Assembly (NCBI GenBank): GCA_015680685.1
Contig: MNCI01010115.1
Location: 320,778 to 384,777 of the forward strand
DNA: 64,000 nt
Direction: 5' to 3'
From: Gnetum montanum
Taxonomy: Eukaryota > Streptophyta > Gnetopsida > Gnetales > Gnetaceae
A program made the position numbers and the translations under genes. Below the pieces are notes generated by a model. It made no database searches, had not been told where the DNA came from, and saw nothing but the letters and a program-made list of their open reading frames with translations. This document shows positions 24,453 to 37,960 of this stretch, piece by piece. The number at the start of each line of letters is the position of its first letter. The first letter of the stretch is position 1.

Positions 24453-24620
24453 ACCTTATTTCACCGTCACAAGTACTCTTTGACATGATTCAATACCTAA
24501 AAAATCAAGTGTGGAGAGGGAGTATTGGTGATGAAACTTCGAGTAATGTTTTGCATTCTTTGTTGATATCTCTTAATTCAATCATCAAACTATGAACAAA
24601 GAGAAACCAATGAAACACCA
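24453..24620 (+). repeat. left inverted arm in repeat A
   Basis: Contains in order ACCTTATTTCACC, the purine run GTGGAGAGGGAG (24,511-24,522), TGATGAAAC (24,529), TGTTGATATC (24,561-24,570) and CCAATGAAACACC (24,607-24,619). The reverse complement of the same series occurs at 27,518-27,640. The TGATG...CCAATGAAACACC part also occurs singly at about 41,498-41,580, where it fits an LTR start after a polypurine tract. Confidence 0.6.
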
Positions 24621-27517
24621 CAAAGAAAATTCATGTTGCAATGCAATATTCTTATTGTAATTTGGTGGAAATACAAAGGTAGATAAAATTACTTTATTTC
24701 CCCAACAATCCTTTACTTTGTACCTATATTACTAGAATATAAGGAAGTTTTGAATCTAAAAAAATAATCTATGCAGCCGACATGTTGCAAATTCCTTATA
24801 TTCCAACTTGTGGAGGCTCAAGGATGCTTTACAGGATATAAAAATCATTATATTTGTCTCATACATTGGACATATTGAATTCATACACTAGCTAGCATAT
24901 GGTGCTAGTGTATGAGATTTGAGATTTAATCCCATACACTAGGTGTTACAGTTCCACATGTTGGGAAATGTATGGTGGTAGTTTATGAAGTAAGAAATTA
25001 GCTTAAACTACTCATACTCTACAAGAAAGTATTCCAAGTAGTTGTAGAATTGGCTAGAAATTTGTCAACAATCATGATAGTGTTAATCAGCAATAAATTA
25101 GCACTCATAGCATATATAAATAATAATTTGATTCATTGTAAGGATTTTAGGATGAGGGTAGGGATAATTCATGCATTAACTAAACTTAAGACTTTATGAG
25201 CAATGCAAGTAGTCAAAACTCCATAATCATTCCTTCCCTAGTGTAGAGCATCAAGAGCAAGGAGTTGCACCATTGTAGATCAAATTGACAGACCAGTGGA
25301 GAACATGGTTACAAAACATACCCTACAAGTTTATACTATAATCATCAAGAAAAATTATTCCTTAGGATTTCAAAAGACTTGATCTAAACTTCTCTCTAAA
25401 TTCACTTCTGCATTACTACATTTAATATAAAATTTGTAGTTCTATTTGTTTACCAAATATTATTTTCATATTTTTCTTATTCTCAGATCTTGCATTATAT
25501 TTTCATTATAGTTTTTGTACATTTTACATCAATTGGTAATATATTTCTACGTCCCTGGGTAATCAACAAGATTGTCTAGGATGCTTTAGATCCTTTTTTT
25601 GAGGCCAATGGATGCAAAGTTAAAATTTTTCCATGCTAAAATTTTCAAGGTTCCAACACCAAATGTTTCAGGTGATACAAGTTGTTTAACCTCTAAAGAT
25701 ATTCATTAGATTAGTAGTTCAATCAATGCTATTTGGAGATATCTATACCCTAGTGAAAGTAGAAATTAGCAACCACCTAAAATGACTAAACCTCATCTTA
25801 GTCACAAAGCCAATTCTTTCTCAAACAATATAGATATTATAAACACATATTAACAATTCATCTACACTAAGCATATTGATGGTCTTAGATACAATAAAAT
25901 TTTCCATTCTATTTTCATACATTGGATATTTTGATAAATCTTGAAATACTTCTTTGACCTTCTGTCTAGCGGAATTACCACATCCATGTTGATCTATTTT
26001 TCTAATTCTAATGGATAGTTTGGAGAAGATTTTTTTGATCTATTCACTAGCTAGATGTTTAGTACATAATATTCTTATTTATATGAGGGCTCTTACATTT
26101 TTCAAATTTTAATATTTCCTTTGCATTCAACCTAAAGTAAATTCCATGTCTTTGATAGTAATGGATAGTGAGTCTTAAGGATATGATGTCTAAGACACTA
26201 AATAGGATCATGGTAGTCGCTATTTATTCTATTTATCTTTGTTCTTTTACTCCCTAATTTGATTACTTATCATGTATTCAAAGTCATCGATATATTGAAA
26301 TCTATTCTAAATAATGTCCCAATCATTATTATGTTTTCATATGCCTTGCATAAGTCTTATCCATAGCCTAAAGTCATGGATATCAATCAATATCATAAAG
26401 AATTTAGTAGGATCCCTAGAAATAATTTTTCCTTTATTTAGTTCTAATACTAATTTTTTGACTAATGAGATTAAACTTGATGATGTTGATATGTGAAGTT
26501 TAATATTTGTAAGGCTTGGAAAAATTTGATGTTGGAAAACTAAAAATCATAATGCAAAATAGTTGAACCCTGAATCCTATGGGCCTCAAAAAAGGATTTG
26601 AAGCATCCTAGATGGTTCAGTAGATCACTTAGGAACTTAAAATTCTATAACAAGCATATTTAATGAAAATGAAAAAATAAAAACTACAACATGCAAGACT
26701 TTAAAATATATCATAAGAACATAGTAAATAATCATTAAATATGGGTGAAACAAGAGCTATAAAATTTGTATTAATTATGAGAAAAAAAGTGTTGATACAG
26801 AGGTTAGAGAATAGAAAGTATTTTTAGTATATAATGTAGATGGTAGGCTATGTGTCACACTTAATCTACATTGGTCTCTTGATCAATCTGTGGGATAAAT
26901 GCTACTATTGTCAAATTGCAAAAACAAAATATACATTAAAAGTGGTGTTTAAAGGCTATGAAATATGCAACGTTGCTTCATTATTTCTACTCTCGGAAGT
27001 TTGATCTGCAAAAAATTCCTAAAATTAGTAGCAAATCTGGCTTAAATAGGTTGCGATCTACATCTATTATAGTTTCATATGCTCATATCAGCATTACAAG
27101 TTGTGCATAATGTAAATACACAACTTATAATCTAGTGTATTTGGCTTTTAGGCTAAAAATGCTAGTGTATTTAACACTTTCATTATCCAATATTCCAATG
27201 TAGGAGGTGCTAGCATAAGAGACATTTGCTACCTATGTAGCATATTAACATTTCAAGCCTCTTATAAGCTAGATTAAATGAGATTTACATCTTATAAGCT
27301 AGCTTATATGACATTTATAGCTTATAAGCTTTGCAACTTATAAGCTAGCTTGTAAATGACATTTAAAACTTATATGATGTAAATTTCATTTTACACATTA
27401 AATATTGTTGGAACTTTATCTAAAATAAGACAATCAAATGGAATTTTTGATGGGAAATTAGGTAGTGTAAATTTTTCCATTAAGGGTTATCATGCAAAAT
27501 TTGAAAATTTTCCTCAA

Positions 27518-27640
27518 GGTGTTTCATTGGACCCTCTTTGTTGATGTTTTAAGAATTGACACAAAAGACATCAACAAAGAATGTGAAACACTATTGTAGA
27601 TGCATCACCAACCCTTCCCCTCCATTGTGAGATAAGTTTA
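27518..27640 (-). repeat. right inverted arm in repeat A
   Basis: On the minus strand it reads GGAGGGGAAGGGTTGGTGATG, then CATTCTTTGTTGATGTC, then CCAATGAAACACC, mirroring 24,453-24,620. Compared with repeat B it lacks about 46 bases at its outer end. Either the arms are terminal inverted repeats of a 3.2-kb element, or they are the 3' LTR starts of two elements facing each other. Confidence 0.6.
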
Positions 27641-27848
27641 TACTAGTACTTTAAGAGCTTAGGATGAAAGAAAGGTTATATTGATTATTATGGAATTAAT
27701 GAGGAATTCCAAGTGTTTACATAATACCTATTAAATTAGTAGTGACATGCTTGCTAAATGAAGAAGTCATCAAGCTATGCAATGTTGGTTGCTTGATAAT
27801 GGATGGAGTAACAAACACTCTATAAAAAGTCTTCTTTGGCTAGTTGAC

Positions 27849-27868
27849 TCTCTCTCTCTCTCTCTCTC
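27849..27868. repeat. CT microsatellite
   Basis: Ten CT units, at the same position as the longer run in repeat B (61,838-61,874). The length difference is consistent with slippage after the copies separated. Confidence 0.9.
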
Positions 27869-28349
27869 AGTAAAACCTTCATTAGGTTTTGTTGCCAATA
27901 ATAGACTCTAATTTCTCACTAAATGAGATGTGTTATAATCAATAAACTTAAATTTTGACTCCCCACTGAATAAGATGTGTTACATTCAATGGACTGAATT
28001 TTTTCTTTCTTGCTGAATGAGATGTGCTACATTTAGTGAAATTAAATATGAAGCATGTTGGAAAAGATGGTACAAGGTCATGATGCATGAATGTCGAACA
28101 TAGGTTTTTAGTGTTAACAAGGTATGGAAGGCTATAATTTTAATACAAGAAGTGGCTATGTACAGTGGATGATGGAAGTTATGTGAGGTAAGTATTGTTG
28201 GCAAGATTGAACAAGCTAATTGAACCTCACGTATCAAGGATGCATGATAACTCACCACTGTGATGAGTCATACCTTTGTGGTGACTTTAGGATTCATTAT
28301 GCGAACACAAATTCAAGAAGACAATAAAAAAATTTAAATAGTACATGTA

Positions 28350-31300
28350 AACATGGGAATTCTCATATGGCCACATGACTCAATAAGTATATATAGGCCA
28401 TAACTTTTTACAGGTGGTAAATACAAGAAAGATTTGTATTTTGTTCTATGAAATTATACAAAGTTTGTAGCATCTTTTGATGCTAAAAAGAGTGGTAAGA
28501 CTATGCAAAATCACTTGTTGAAGGCCACTGGAGTTGTCAACATCATTCATTAGTTCAAACCTTGTAAACAATAGCAAACAAAGGCTAGAAGAAAATAAGT
28601 TAACATGAGTCATAATTACGACCATTTAAGGGCTTCAGTGTTGCCTTATAAATGATGTCTTGGGTAAGCGGGAATTCAAGTGAGGAACTTGGTTTCAACA
28701 TTTTCTCCTCACTGATATAGTTTATAATGGGGATTTAAACCAAAAGCCCTTTGTGATGTTTCCATCTTTTTAGGTCAAGAGTAATCAAACTACTTTAGGG
28801 TATTAAGGTCACATGGTAGAAAGGCTTGTAGGCTCAAGGCTTTGCTATTTAAGGTTAACCTGGTTGAGTCAACACCACCAAAGGGGTTTTCTTAGGCTTC
28901 AAAGGCTAGTAGAATTGCTTTCACATCTCCTTAGCTCAATCCTACATGAAAACATGAGTACATCAAGTGGCATTTCCATGGTCTAATTACTAAATAATGT
29001 AAAATAAGGCCAAATAACAGCAAACTTTAGCTAAATAAGGCCCAAAAATGGTCATAACAATGTGAAACATGGCTAGAAATGGTTAAAATAGGGTCAAAAC
29101 AAGGTAAAATGAGGTACAATAAAAATAAAAATATGGCAAACAAGGCCAAACTAGAATTAATTGATTAAAATTTAATATTTTTTTTAGTGATTGTATAGTT
29201 AGAATATGCAAAAATCTAAGAAAATAGGCTTCCAATTATCATAATTAGCAAAAACAAATGACTATAAACCATTAATATTAGGGGGAAAATAGGCTATAGA
29301 TTCCTAAATTAATGGTTTTTAATGGTCAAACTAGTTTCAAGAATCCAAACATTCCTATTGTCTAATGTGTAGAGGCCATGGTTAGTTTCAAGTCCAAGTT
29401 CAATGTATTTAGCCAATTCTCCAACAACATTTCTCACATGTACTGTAGGCATATGAAAATAAAAAATAAAGAAATCTTTTTCTTTCACTTCTATTTTTGG
29501 CTTGACTAAGCTTAGTGCAGAAAACCTGGGGTAAAATAAGCTATTTTTTTTATTTCTTTAAGGCTATCATAAACTTCCTATTTTTTTCCAAATTTATAAG
29601 ATAACTTATATGTTAGGCAACTAGCTTATAAGCTTTATAAGCTAGGTAGCTTGCATAATATTCATAAGCTAGGTAGATAGCTTATAAGCCAAGAAACTTA
29701 CATAGGTGGGCCCAACATGAAAGAGCTTGGTATAATAAGCTATGTTTTAAGGCTAAATAAGCTAACTAAAATCTTTTCACAATCTAAACATCATATTTAA
29801 GTTTAAGTTGTATCTTTTTTAATTTATATTTTCTTGATTAATTTAAATTTTTTATATTTTTATAATATAGGTGATGCGCATAACCAAGCATCACACACTT
29901 ATGAGATAGAATTTCTATGTTGAACCAAAAACTAAGGTATTTGATACAATTTGATTTTAACTTGTAACGGTTGGAATTGAAGCTGTTTGGATGAGGCTTT
30001 TCAAATAACTCATTCAAATTGGCTAGTTATTCATTGATAAATTTCATGACATATTATGAAACTTATCTCCAAAACATTTCATGAAAAACTATATATCATG
30101 CAATCCAAACCTACATTTAAAATGATGAACAAGATGGAGAATCAAACTAGGGACAAAGATGACATTGCTAGGAATATGTTACTAGCATAAGAGAAAATCT
30201 ATTTCAAGTATTTCCTATTAGATGAGGTACTAGAGAAGCTACACAAAGTTTATACATAGATAAAGCATAGCCCTATTTTAGACAAAAACCAAACTAAAAT
30301 ACAAAATTGAACTAGGTGAGCAGCGATCAATTTCTAGGCCCAATAAGTAATAATCTACATGTTATAGGACCAAAAAAAATTATTCAATTTAATTTCAAAT
30401 TTTTTAAATACACATTCATTATTCATGAAATTGAATACAACATGAAAAAATCTATATGCCAATAGAAAATATATAATCTACAAGCAACATCTCTACCTAC
30501 GTTCTTCTTTTTGGTAATATCTGGCGCATTATCTATATTTCTTGATGTGTCACTAAGCTAGTTAATTTTGAAATTGTAAATGGTTAATGAAACAAGAGCA
30601 AAGAAAACATGCTACCTCTTCCAAATTAAAAATAAGGGAGTAGCATAGTACCAACACATAGTACTTGAATTTGATACAATATGATACAAATGTCCATACT
30701 AGTTGAGGAGAATCAAATAGAAATAGTTCTAATTATTGTACACTACCTTACCTATGGCCATTAACATGGATAGCAATTGTAAATTGAGGATAGTATCTAT
30801 TCCTTTTTACTAAACAAGGATATCCAATCCATGCATGATTTTTTTCGCTTATCATGGCTATGGTTTGGAGGTTTTACTGGTTTATAGGCTTAGGCAAGGA
30901 TGAACTTGGAGATGATGTTTTTTATGATCTTCCTCCTCTTGTGGCTTAGTTTTCACTCTTGCTAGATTTTTTATTATTAAATTTCACTATTTTAATTTGG
31001 TTGTCATAACCCTGGAAATTGTATATTATTTTTATTGCTCTAAGTTGCACAGTGCAACTATGGTTATGGACATTTACTTATGTATATATTTTTATTGTCA
31101 CACACACATAGGGTGACTTAAGCTATCATTTTAGACATTTCTAATTATAATTTAAAACCTTTTATTTTTTAATGCTTCATATTTTTAGTTTGTTTAATGT
31201 TTTTCTCATAAAAGACTATGGGTTGATGTGAAATAATGTGTTGATGATAAAAATGCCAAATGTAACAATGTAAAATTAATCATAATTTGTAAAGATAAAA

Positions 31301-31380
31301 TTATACATAATTCATCGAAATATATAGGGCATAATGTACGGATAGATCTGATAGAAGTCATGTCCATAAATTCACCAGTT
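28350..31380. other. AT-rich non-coding stretch
   Basis: No gene seen. 28,960-29,160 has scattered AAAATGGTCAAAA/AAATAAGGCC units resembling diverged 3' untranslated repeats. 29,600-29,700 has a cluster of TAGCTTATAAGCT palindromes like those in repeats A and B. The remainder is AT-rich with short homopolymers. Confidence 0.5.
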
Positions 31381-31384
31381 TTAG

Positions 31385-31470
31385 ACCTTGGCAAGCTAAC
31401 AGTTTGAAGCCTAGGAAGGCCATGCTGTTGCTAGTTTTAGACCATTGTGGGTCATTGATAGTTTCTCTAG
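31385..31470 (-). repeat. AAACTAGCA motif 3' of copy 4
   Basis: On the minus strand, AATGGTCTAAAACTAGCAAC and GGCCTTCCTAGGCTTCAAAC are two units of the motif found 3' of the other gag-pro copies. Confidence 0.5.
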
Positions 31471-31739
31471 TAAAAATGACATAATCTTGAAAGAAAATAT
31501 AGAAATAGAAAAAACATGGAAACATGATATAAGGCTACAAAAATAGGCACACAATGATTAATAAATAAAGGAATAAGACATTGATTGCTAATCTGTTTCT
31601 TGAACCTTAATATATCAAGGAACCCCTTGGTGGTACATTCATCATTCTTCTTGCATGATATGATAATTAGTAGGTGTTTTCATTGATCATTTGGTATTTT
31701 ATATCTAGAATTAACATTTTTGTTATTAATGTTCTTTCA

Positions 31740-32400
31740 CTAGCCCTAGCATAAGTTTCAAGAGTTTTCTCTTGAAACTCCACCTCTGAATCCTAGTCAA
31801 TGTTCATATTGTTGAGATATGATGAACACATGTTATCCCCATAAACAAAAATTTCTCCATCCTCATATGTCAAGTGAATCTCCTAATGTATTAGGGATGA
31901 GACCACTTGAAGCTTCACTAGCCATGATTTTCCTAGGATCAAAATGAAATTGGGTGTCTCTTCAACTACTATAAAGTTCGCAGATGTGGGAAACTATTCT
32001 CTGACTATGAAATCCAAGGTGATAGAACTTTGCATTGCTACTCATGATCCATTAAATGACCTAAGTGTTGAGGTTTTGATTCCTTGAATGTTTTCAATTA
32101 AGCCTAGCTTCTCAACCATGATGTATAGTATCACATTGGTTGTCGTCCTATCATCCACATAAACATGATGAACCTTGTACCCGCTAACATGTATGGTAAT
32201 GAAGAAAGATGCAAATAGCACTTCTTCATTTTGCAACTTGATCTTTACCTTAATGTCATTAAATTTGATCATGGGTTGATGTATGTTTTCCCTAAGTAAG
32301 GCTTTCTCAATGATAGAATGAATAGACTCCTTGTTGGTAGGCATGTCTTTGCTCACAGGGATAAAATTCAACACTCGACTAGTGCATCCCTATAAGTAGA
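31740..32400 (-). pseudogene. copy 4: protease
   Basis: Minus strand. MLNFIPVSKDMPTNKESIHS (32,374-32,315) corresponds to the MLTSIPIMED block of other copies. The active site reads YVDDRTTTNVILYIMVEKLGL (about 32,105-32,165), followed by STLRSFNGS. The GRxWL segment is degenerate near 31,930. The triplet is D-D-R, so Gly is lost. It is the most diverged of the five copies. The codon matching the shared amber is not a stop here. Confidence 0.75.
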
Positions 32401-34991
32401 AGAAGTCAGAACTAAGTTTTATAGGTTCAAAAATATGTTCTTTTATTTGAAAAAATATTTTTCTTGTTCCATTGTTATGAGGAAGTTCTTTCCATTGGTG
32501 TGTGATCTTTTAGCCTTGGTGATCTTGATTTTCTCCATCCTTTCTAGGATTTTTTGCTTAGGTTTTAGGGTATGTCTGTTGGACCCCTTATCCATGGGTG
32601 CTTACCTCGAAGCCTTTTATTTTTTACTATCTATAGTGGGCTTGGTTGTTTTTTTGGTGACACGCTATTTTCATCACAGTTGCAGTGATGATCTCTTGCT
32701 AACTGTTGAGTTATTTGCCACTATAGGCAAGCCTTGGTCAGGAGTTATTACAAGTTTGCTTATAGATACTGGAGGCATCCTAATAACAAAAATTTCTCTA
32801 GCCTTATAGTGGTTTGTAATGTTTTTCTTATGGGTCATGGATGGTGGCACTAGTATGAAAAATGGTTTTCTAGGCTTTGGGTTCTGGATGTGTTGTGGTA
32901 CTTTAACAATGAATGATTCTCTTGGGGCACTAAACCAAGGAAATGCTGTGAACAAGGCTATAATATAATTTTGTTGTTATTATTTGGAGAGTTTGGTTCA
33001 TTCAACACAAAGTCCCCTTTGTTAATCATCTTTTGAGGATTATCTTTCAAGACTAGGAAGAGCTTGGTGCCTTGACAAACTAGTTGATCATAATGACAAA
33101 ATGTATCAAGTTTGAAGTACTTCAATAGTTTTGGATCATCTTTGGTTGCTACCATTGGATTGCTAGCTATCTCAAAAAGATTATCATGCCTTTTGTGAGC
33201 TTCCTCATATAGTTGCTTATGTTATATTTGATTATCTTTAAGGAAATATTCTAAGAGCTTAAAGACCTTCATAGGCAACCTAGTATATTTAGAATGATGA
33301 TTACACTAGAAGTTTGATCTTGGAAAAAGTTTAGATGAATCATAAGATGTGTTATATGGAGGAAATTTTTGTCTCTCTACTTATTCTATATCCTTTGATA
33401 GTATTTCCATAATTATTTACATTTATTTGGTCCTATATTTATCCCTCCTAGAGTTCTTATTCTTCTAGGCCACATAGGCCAAGATCATTACTAGCCTTTA
33501 TGGCCTCTTCCATGTTCTTATTTTGCGGGAAGGCTTGGCTTGGTGATCGTGGTTCTAAGCACTAGATCATTGACTTGATGAAGTCATTAACTACTCCTTT
33601 AAAGATGACCAAGAGGTGGATCTCAAATATGAGCTTAGGAATATCATTGAATATTGCATTCCATCTCTGAACAAACCTTTGAGTAGGTTCAAGTGGCCCC
33701 TACCTCACTCTCATCAGTTGGTCCAAGATTGTATCAAACTTTAGGTTTTGGTTTAGGAAATTGACAAATAGTGGTATCAAATATTCAAGGAAAGAGGTAG
33801 AACCTCTAGATAAGCTTTCATACTAATCTAGTGTCTTTCCTTTCAAGGACATTGGAAAAATGCATAGTATTGTGTGAGGCCATGATTGCACTAGGAGGAA
33901 CTTAGAACAAAATGTGATAAGGTGTGCATTAAGGTTTCCTTCATCATTTTATTTGTTTAAGTTTGGGGTAGGCATGCTTGTAGGTAAGGTTATTTGAGAA
34001 ATAGTAGGGCTGATGGGGTTATCCTGGTGGAAGTCCATAATCCTTACCATTTGTGTTGTACTATCCTCTAGTTTTTAGAGCTTCTTAGTAAGATCTTGGA
34101 TCATTTGGAAAGCTAGATCCAAACCTTGTGAAGCTCCCCAGAGCTACACTTGTTATTGTTGGACAACTAGTGGTTGTAAAATATGCAATGGTATTGACGA
34201 GAGAGGTCTTATGACTACCGTTGTGGGAGGATTAAACATGGAAAAAAAGGTTTGCATTGGGGCATGAGGAACAAAGGGGTTGTTAGAAACAAATGGATTA
34301 CGTGATACACATCAAATTTGTATTCCATGAGAAGGACAAGCCATCACTATGAAAGGTTGGGGCATGAAGGGAATTACTAGTCGAGGTTGAATCATAGTAT
34401 CAAAGGGTGTAGAGATAAATAGTGAGGTAAACTAGTAGCTATGTTAAGAACATGAGCTTATGGAGATTACAAAGGGATTTTTCTTCACTCTGAAATGATA
34501 GGCACAAAGTTGAATATGGTTACTTATGGGATAGATAATTGGGAAATGTCCCTTATGAGCATATCTAGCTCGTATTCAACTCCAAACTCATCTTAACCCT
34601 ATATGTGTGATCCTAAACTAGCATTTTTACTAATTTCACCATCCTCATCTACACTTATTAACTATGCTAACAAGTGCATGTAAAATTTAGATAATTCCAT
34701 GTGGTCATAAAATGAAGAGATGTATTCCATCCCATCCTTAAAGGCCAATTCATAGTGATGATTAGAGTCAAACTGTTTGGTTGGAATGCACAAACCTGGT
34801 TGGATTTGTGCATATATAAAGTCATATTATTATTCATCAATGTTTGCATGTAATAGAATAAGTCCTAATTGCTTGAGGAATCTCCTATGCTCCACTATGG
34901 TTGGGTCCTTAGGGTCATATATGTGAGAAAATTCTTATTTCATGTCATTGGAAATGATGTTATGTAGTAGAATAGTTGAGGTAAAAGGCAT
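32400..34991 (-). pseudogene. copy 4: gag
   Basis: Starts at ATG 34,989-34,991 (MPFTSTILLHNIISNDMK). The N-terminal segment with FLKQLGLILLHANIDE is at about 34,850-34,900. The gag core (34,050-33,600) is heavily broken. The degenerate knuckle FCHYDQLVCQGTKLFLVLK is at about 33,040-33,095, followed by DNPQKMINKGDFVLNE. A conserved FIVKVPQHIQ segment follows at about 32,890-32,920. Block order matches copies 1 and 2. Confidence 0.72.
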
Positions 34992-35712
34992 AAAATGTGT
35001 AGATCAATTTTAAATTAGCTTAAATTTTAATTTTAACCAAAAACATTAATTAAGTTAAATTAAATCACATGGCATAAAACTACAACATGAAAAGTAATTG
35101 CATAAAAAGTTCATAGTGTATTTAGCTATAGTGTATGAGAGTGTGTAGTGTAAGAGGCTATAGTGTATTTAGATATAGCATATTTAAGTTGAAACGTATT
35201 TAAACTATATCATAAAAGGTTGCATCATGTGAGGCTACAATTGTAACAAAAAAAATACAATGTTTCCAGTATTCATTAACGTGTGTGAAACAAGCTTGCT
35301 TTAGACAAGCTAGCTTGTTTGAGGGTAAACATGTTAACTTCAATTAAGCTAGCTTGTTTGAGGGTAAACATGTTAACTTCAATTAATCTAGCTTATTTGG
35401 CTAAAACAAGCTAGCTCAAAATAAGATAGCTTATTTGGATAAATAGGCTAATGTAAAAGAATATTGCTTATTTATAGCATATAAGCTAGCTTATAAAGGT
35501 AGAAAACTATAAATAAGCTGGCAAATAAGCTAGCTTATATCACATGAACAGGCTAAAAGACCATAAATAAGCTAGCTTATAATGTGTAAATAGCCTAAAA
35601 ATAGTTAATAAGCTAGCAAATGTAAGAGAAATAAATGTGACATTGCAAACATGCTAACAAATGAGCTGGTGTATGGCAAAGAATTTAGGCAAAGGCCCTC
35701 CTTCTAGAGCTA
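34992..35712 (-). other. leader and candidate primer-binding site of copy 4
   Basis: The 0.7-kb leader contains GTGTATTTAGCTATAGTGTA-type repeats (35,105-35,230) and AAGCTAGCTT palindromes (35,290-35,640). A perfect 39-bp tandem duplication starts at 35,307 and again at 35,346. 35694-35712 reads TAGCTCTAGAAGGAGGGCC on the minus strand, matching the boundary block of copies 1 and 2 with changes in the first bases. Confidence 0.55.
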
Positions 35713-36607
35713 GAAACTATAAGGCTTGGAAAATTGTGTGCAAAGAAACTAAATATCCCAATGCAAGATAGTTTAACCTTGAATTCTATAAGTCTCAAAA
35801 AGGATTTTAAGTACCCTAAATGATCCAGTAGATCACCTAGGAACTTAAAAATCTATAATAAGCATATTTAATAAAAATGGAAAAATAAAAATTGTAATAT
35901 GTAGGACTTTACTACATAATATAAGAACACATTAGATAAGAATTAAATACAAATGAAATAAGAGCTGAAAAATTATTATTAATTATGAGAGAAAAAGTGT
36001 TGATACATATGTCAAAGAATACAAAGTATTTTTGGAATATAGTGCAGATGATAGGCTATGTGTCATGCTTAATCTATACTAGTTTGCTAATCTATCCATG
36101 GGATAAATGCTCATGCTATTAAATTGAAGAAAAATTTACCCTGAAAGTGGTGTTGATAGGCAATGAAATCTACAACTCTACTTCATTGTTTTTGCCCTAG
36201 GAAGTTTGATCTACTTCAAAGTCTTGAAATTGGCTGCAAATCTAGCTTAAATAGGCTGTGATTTACATCAGTTATAGTTTTGTATGTTCATATGAGTGTT
36301 ACAAGCTATGCATAATGTAAATATGTATCTTATAAGCTAGTGTATTTTCCTTTAAGGCTAAAAATTCTAGCATATTTAAAGTTTTCACTATCCAAAATTT
36401 TAGCACAGAAGGTGCATGTGTAAGGGACTTTTACTACCTATGCAACGTATTTACATTTCAAGCCTCTTATAAGGTAGCTTAAATGGGATTTAAAACTTAT
36501 AACATAGCTTAAATGACATTTACAACTTATAAGTTCTACAAATTATAAGCTAGCTTAAATGAAATTTGCAACTTATAAGCTTTGCAACTTATAAGCTAGC
36601 TTAAATG
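35713..36607 (-). repeat. LTR of copy 4, truncated
   Basis: Similar to 26,505-27,380 in repeat A and 60,475-61,350 in repeat B (shared CCTAGATGATTCAGTAGATC-type text). It contains AAGCTTATAAGCTAGC palindromes at 36,460-36,605. The sequence switches at about 36,607 directly into the gag of copy 5 on the other strand, so the U3 start is missing. Confidence 0.6.
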
Positions 36608-37960
36608 ATGTTCAACATCATCCCGATCATAGAGCCCCACCACTAGTTGCTATCCTAACTCATTTAAGCATGTAAACATGACCATGGAACTAAGTATGAG
36701 GAAGCCCTATAGGAGGAAGAAAAAGAGTTTGAAGCTTACTCCAAACACAAGAGCCACTTCCACACCATCATTTAATAACCACTTTCTTGTTTGGCCTTCC
36801 CTTAATTCAATTCACCTCTACTCCTTGAGACAGTTATAACATTGACATCACCTTCACACTCCATAAAGCTTAGGTTGATTCTTGTAATGAAAATGCATAA
36901 AACATAATACATGTAATATGATGCAACAAGTCCATTTAACTTACCCTTCATGGAATCATCTCAACCTGCCTAGCCATCTTTGCTAGTAGTAATCATGTCA
37001 ACATAGCCTTATGTTCACATAGGGTCCATCTCCAAGATAACATGCACCTAGTAACATTTAGGTCTGAGTGTCTATTGTTGTAGGCCTAGTTGCAAGCCAT
37101 CATGCATGTGTTTTTCATGTTGCTGACTAGCAAAGTTCTAGATTGGTACCAAGCAATAACCACGAGTTCTATTTTCTCTTTGGAAGACCTCTTAAGCTAG
37201 TTCATGATGCACTTCGAGTACAACTTAAAGTCAAAAGAAACCTTGGACTAGCTAATGCAGGTGAAGCAAGACTATATAGATCCCACACAAAAGTTCATCC
37301 AACACTAGAGTGCCTTGTTAAATGAAATACAAGAGTCAATAGCTGAGGCATATCGCTTGGCCATCTTCAAAGGCATAGTTAATGACTTCATCAAGTCAAA
37401 ACTATACTACTTAACCTAAAAATTCCTAAGCCAGGACTTTTTTGAAACTAAGAGCATAGAAGACACAATGCAAGCTAGCAAGGACCCAGCTTATGTGGCC
37501 TACAAAAATCAACATTCGAGAAAGTAGAATGCAACAGTGGCAACAATAGCCACACATGCTAAAGTAGCCAACTAGCAGCCGATGGTTAGGCAACCCAAAG
37601 CCCTGGCTCACAAAGCTACCAACTCTAGTGCTAAGGCCACCAATGCACCTACATTTGTAGTGGCCCTAACACAAGTTAGCCAAAGCTCCAACTTTGAGTG
37701 CTAGGATTACTCAAAATATATCCCATTACCACTAAAACCCTTAGAGCTACTAGATCAACTGTTGAAAGATGGGCACATCCAACATAAGCAAATGTCTTAG
37801 GATGTCCAAAAAAGGCATGATAGATACTATGAGCTACTCAAAAAACCCACTTTAGCAACACCAAACAAGCCCCCCATCCCATAGCACTTCAGGTTTGACT
37901 AATTCTATCATTACCACCAATTTTTTTGTCATAGTATAGACTTTTGTCAAGCTTTGCAAG
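36608..37960 (+). pseudogene. copy 5: gag, 5'-truncated
   Basis: Plus strand, beginning in the Pro-rich N-terminal region. The gag core (about 37,020-37,330) includes KVLDWYQAITTSSIFSLEDL. ASKDPAYVAYKNQHSRK lies at 37,470-37,520 and the knuckle FYHYHQFFCHSIDFCQALQ at about 37,905-37,960. Most breaks are TAG where the other copies have Gln. There is no leader or 5' LTR in the same orientation. Confidence 0.75.

Larger units (their letters stand above)
23747..28350 (+). repeat. repeat A: 4.6-kb direct repeat, partner of 57,703-62,355
   Basis: Collinear with repeat B over about 4.6 kb at roughly 90% identity by eye, offset about 34.0 kb, with small indels. It includes an LTR-like start, inverted arms at 24,453-24,620 and 27,518-27,640, AAGCTAGCTTATAAG palindromes (27,240-27,375), a CT run (27,849-27,868) and no coding sequence. 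A part (26,505-27,380) is also similar to 35,715-36,607, the LTR of copy 4. Homology continues to at least 28,350, where B is cut by a younger LTR. Confidence 0.85.

Noticed and set aside
24453-27640. A transposase gene between the inverted arms
   Set aside because: No open reading longer than about 60 codons and no transposase motif in either repeat A or B.
31206-31394. Short open reading as a small gene
   Set aside because: AT-rich composition, no relatives in the window, no codon-level signal.
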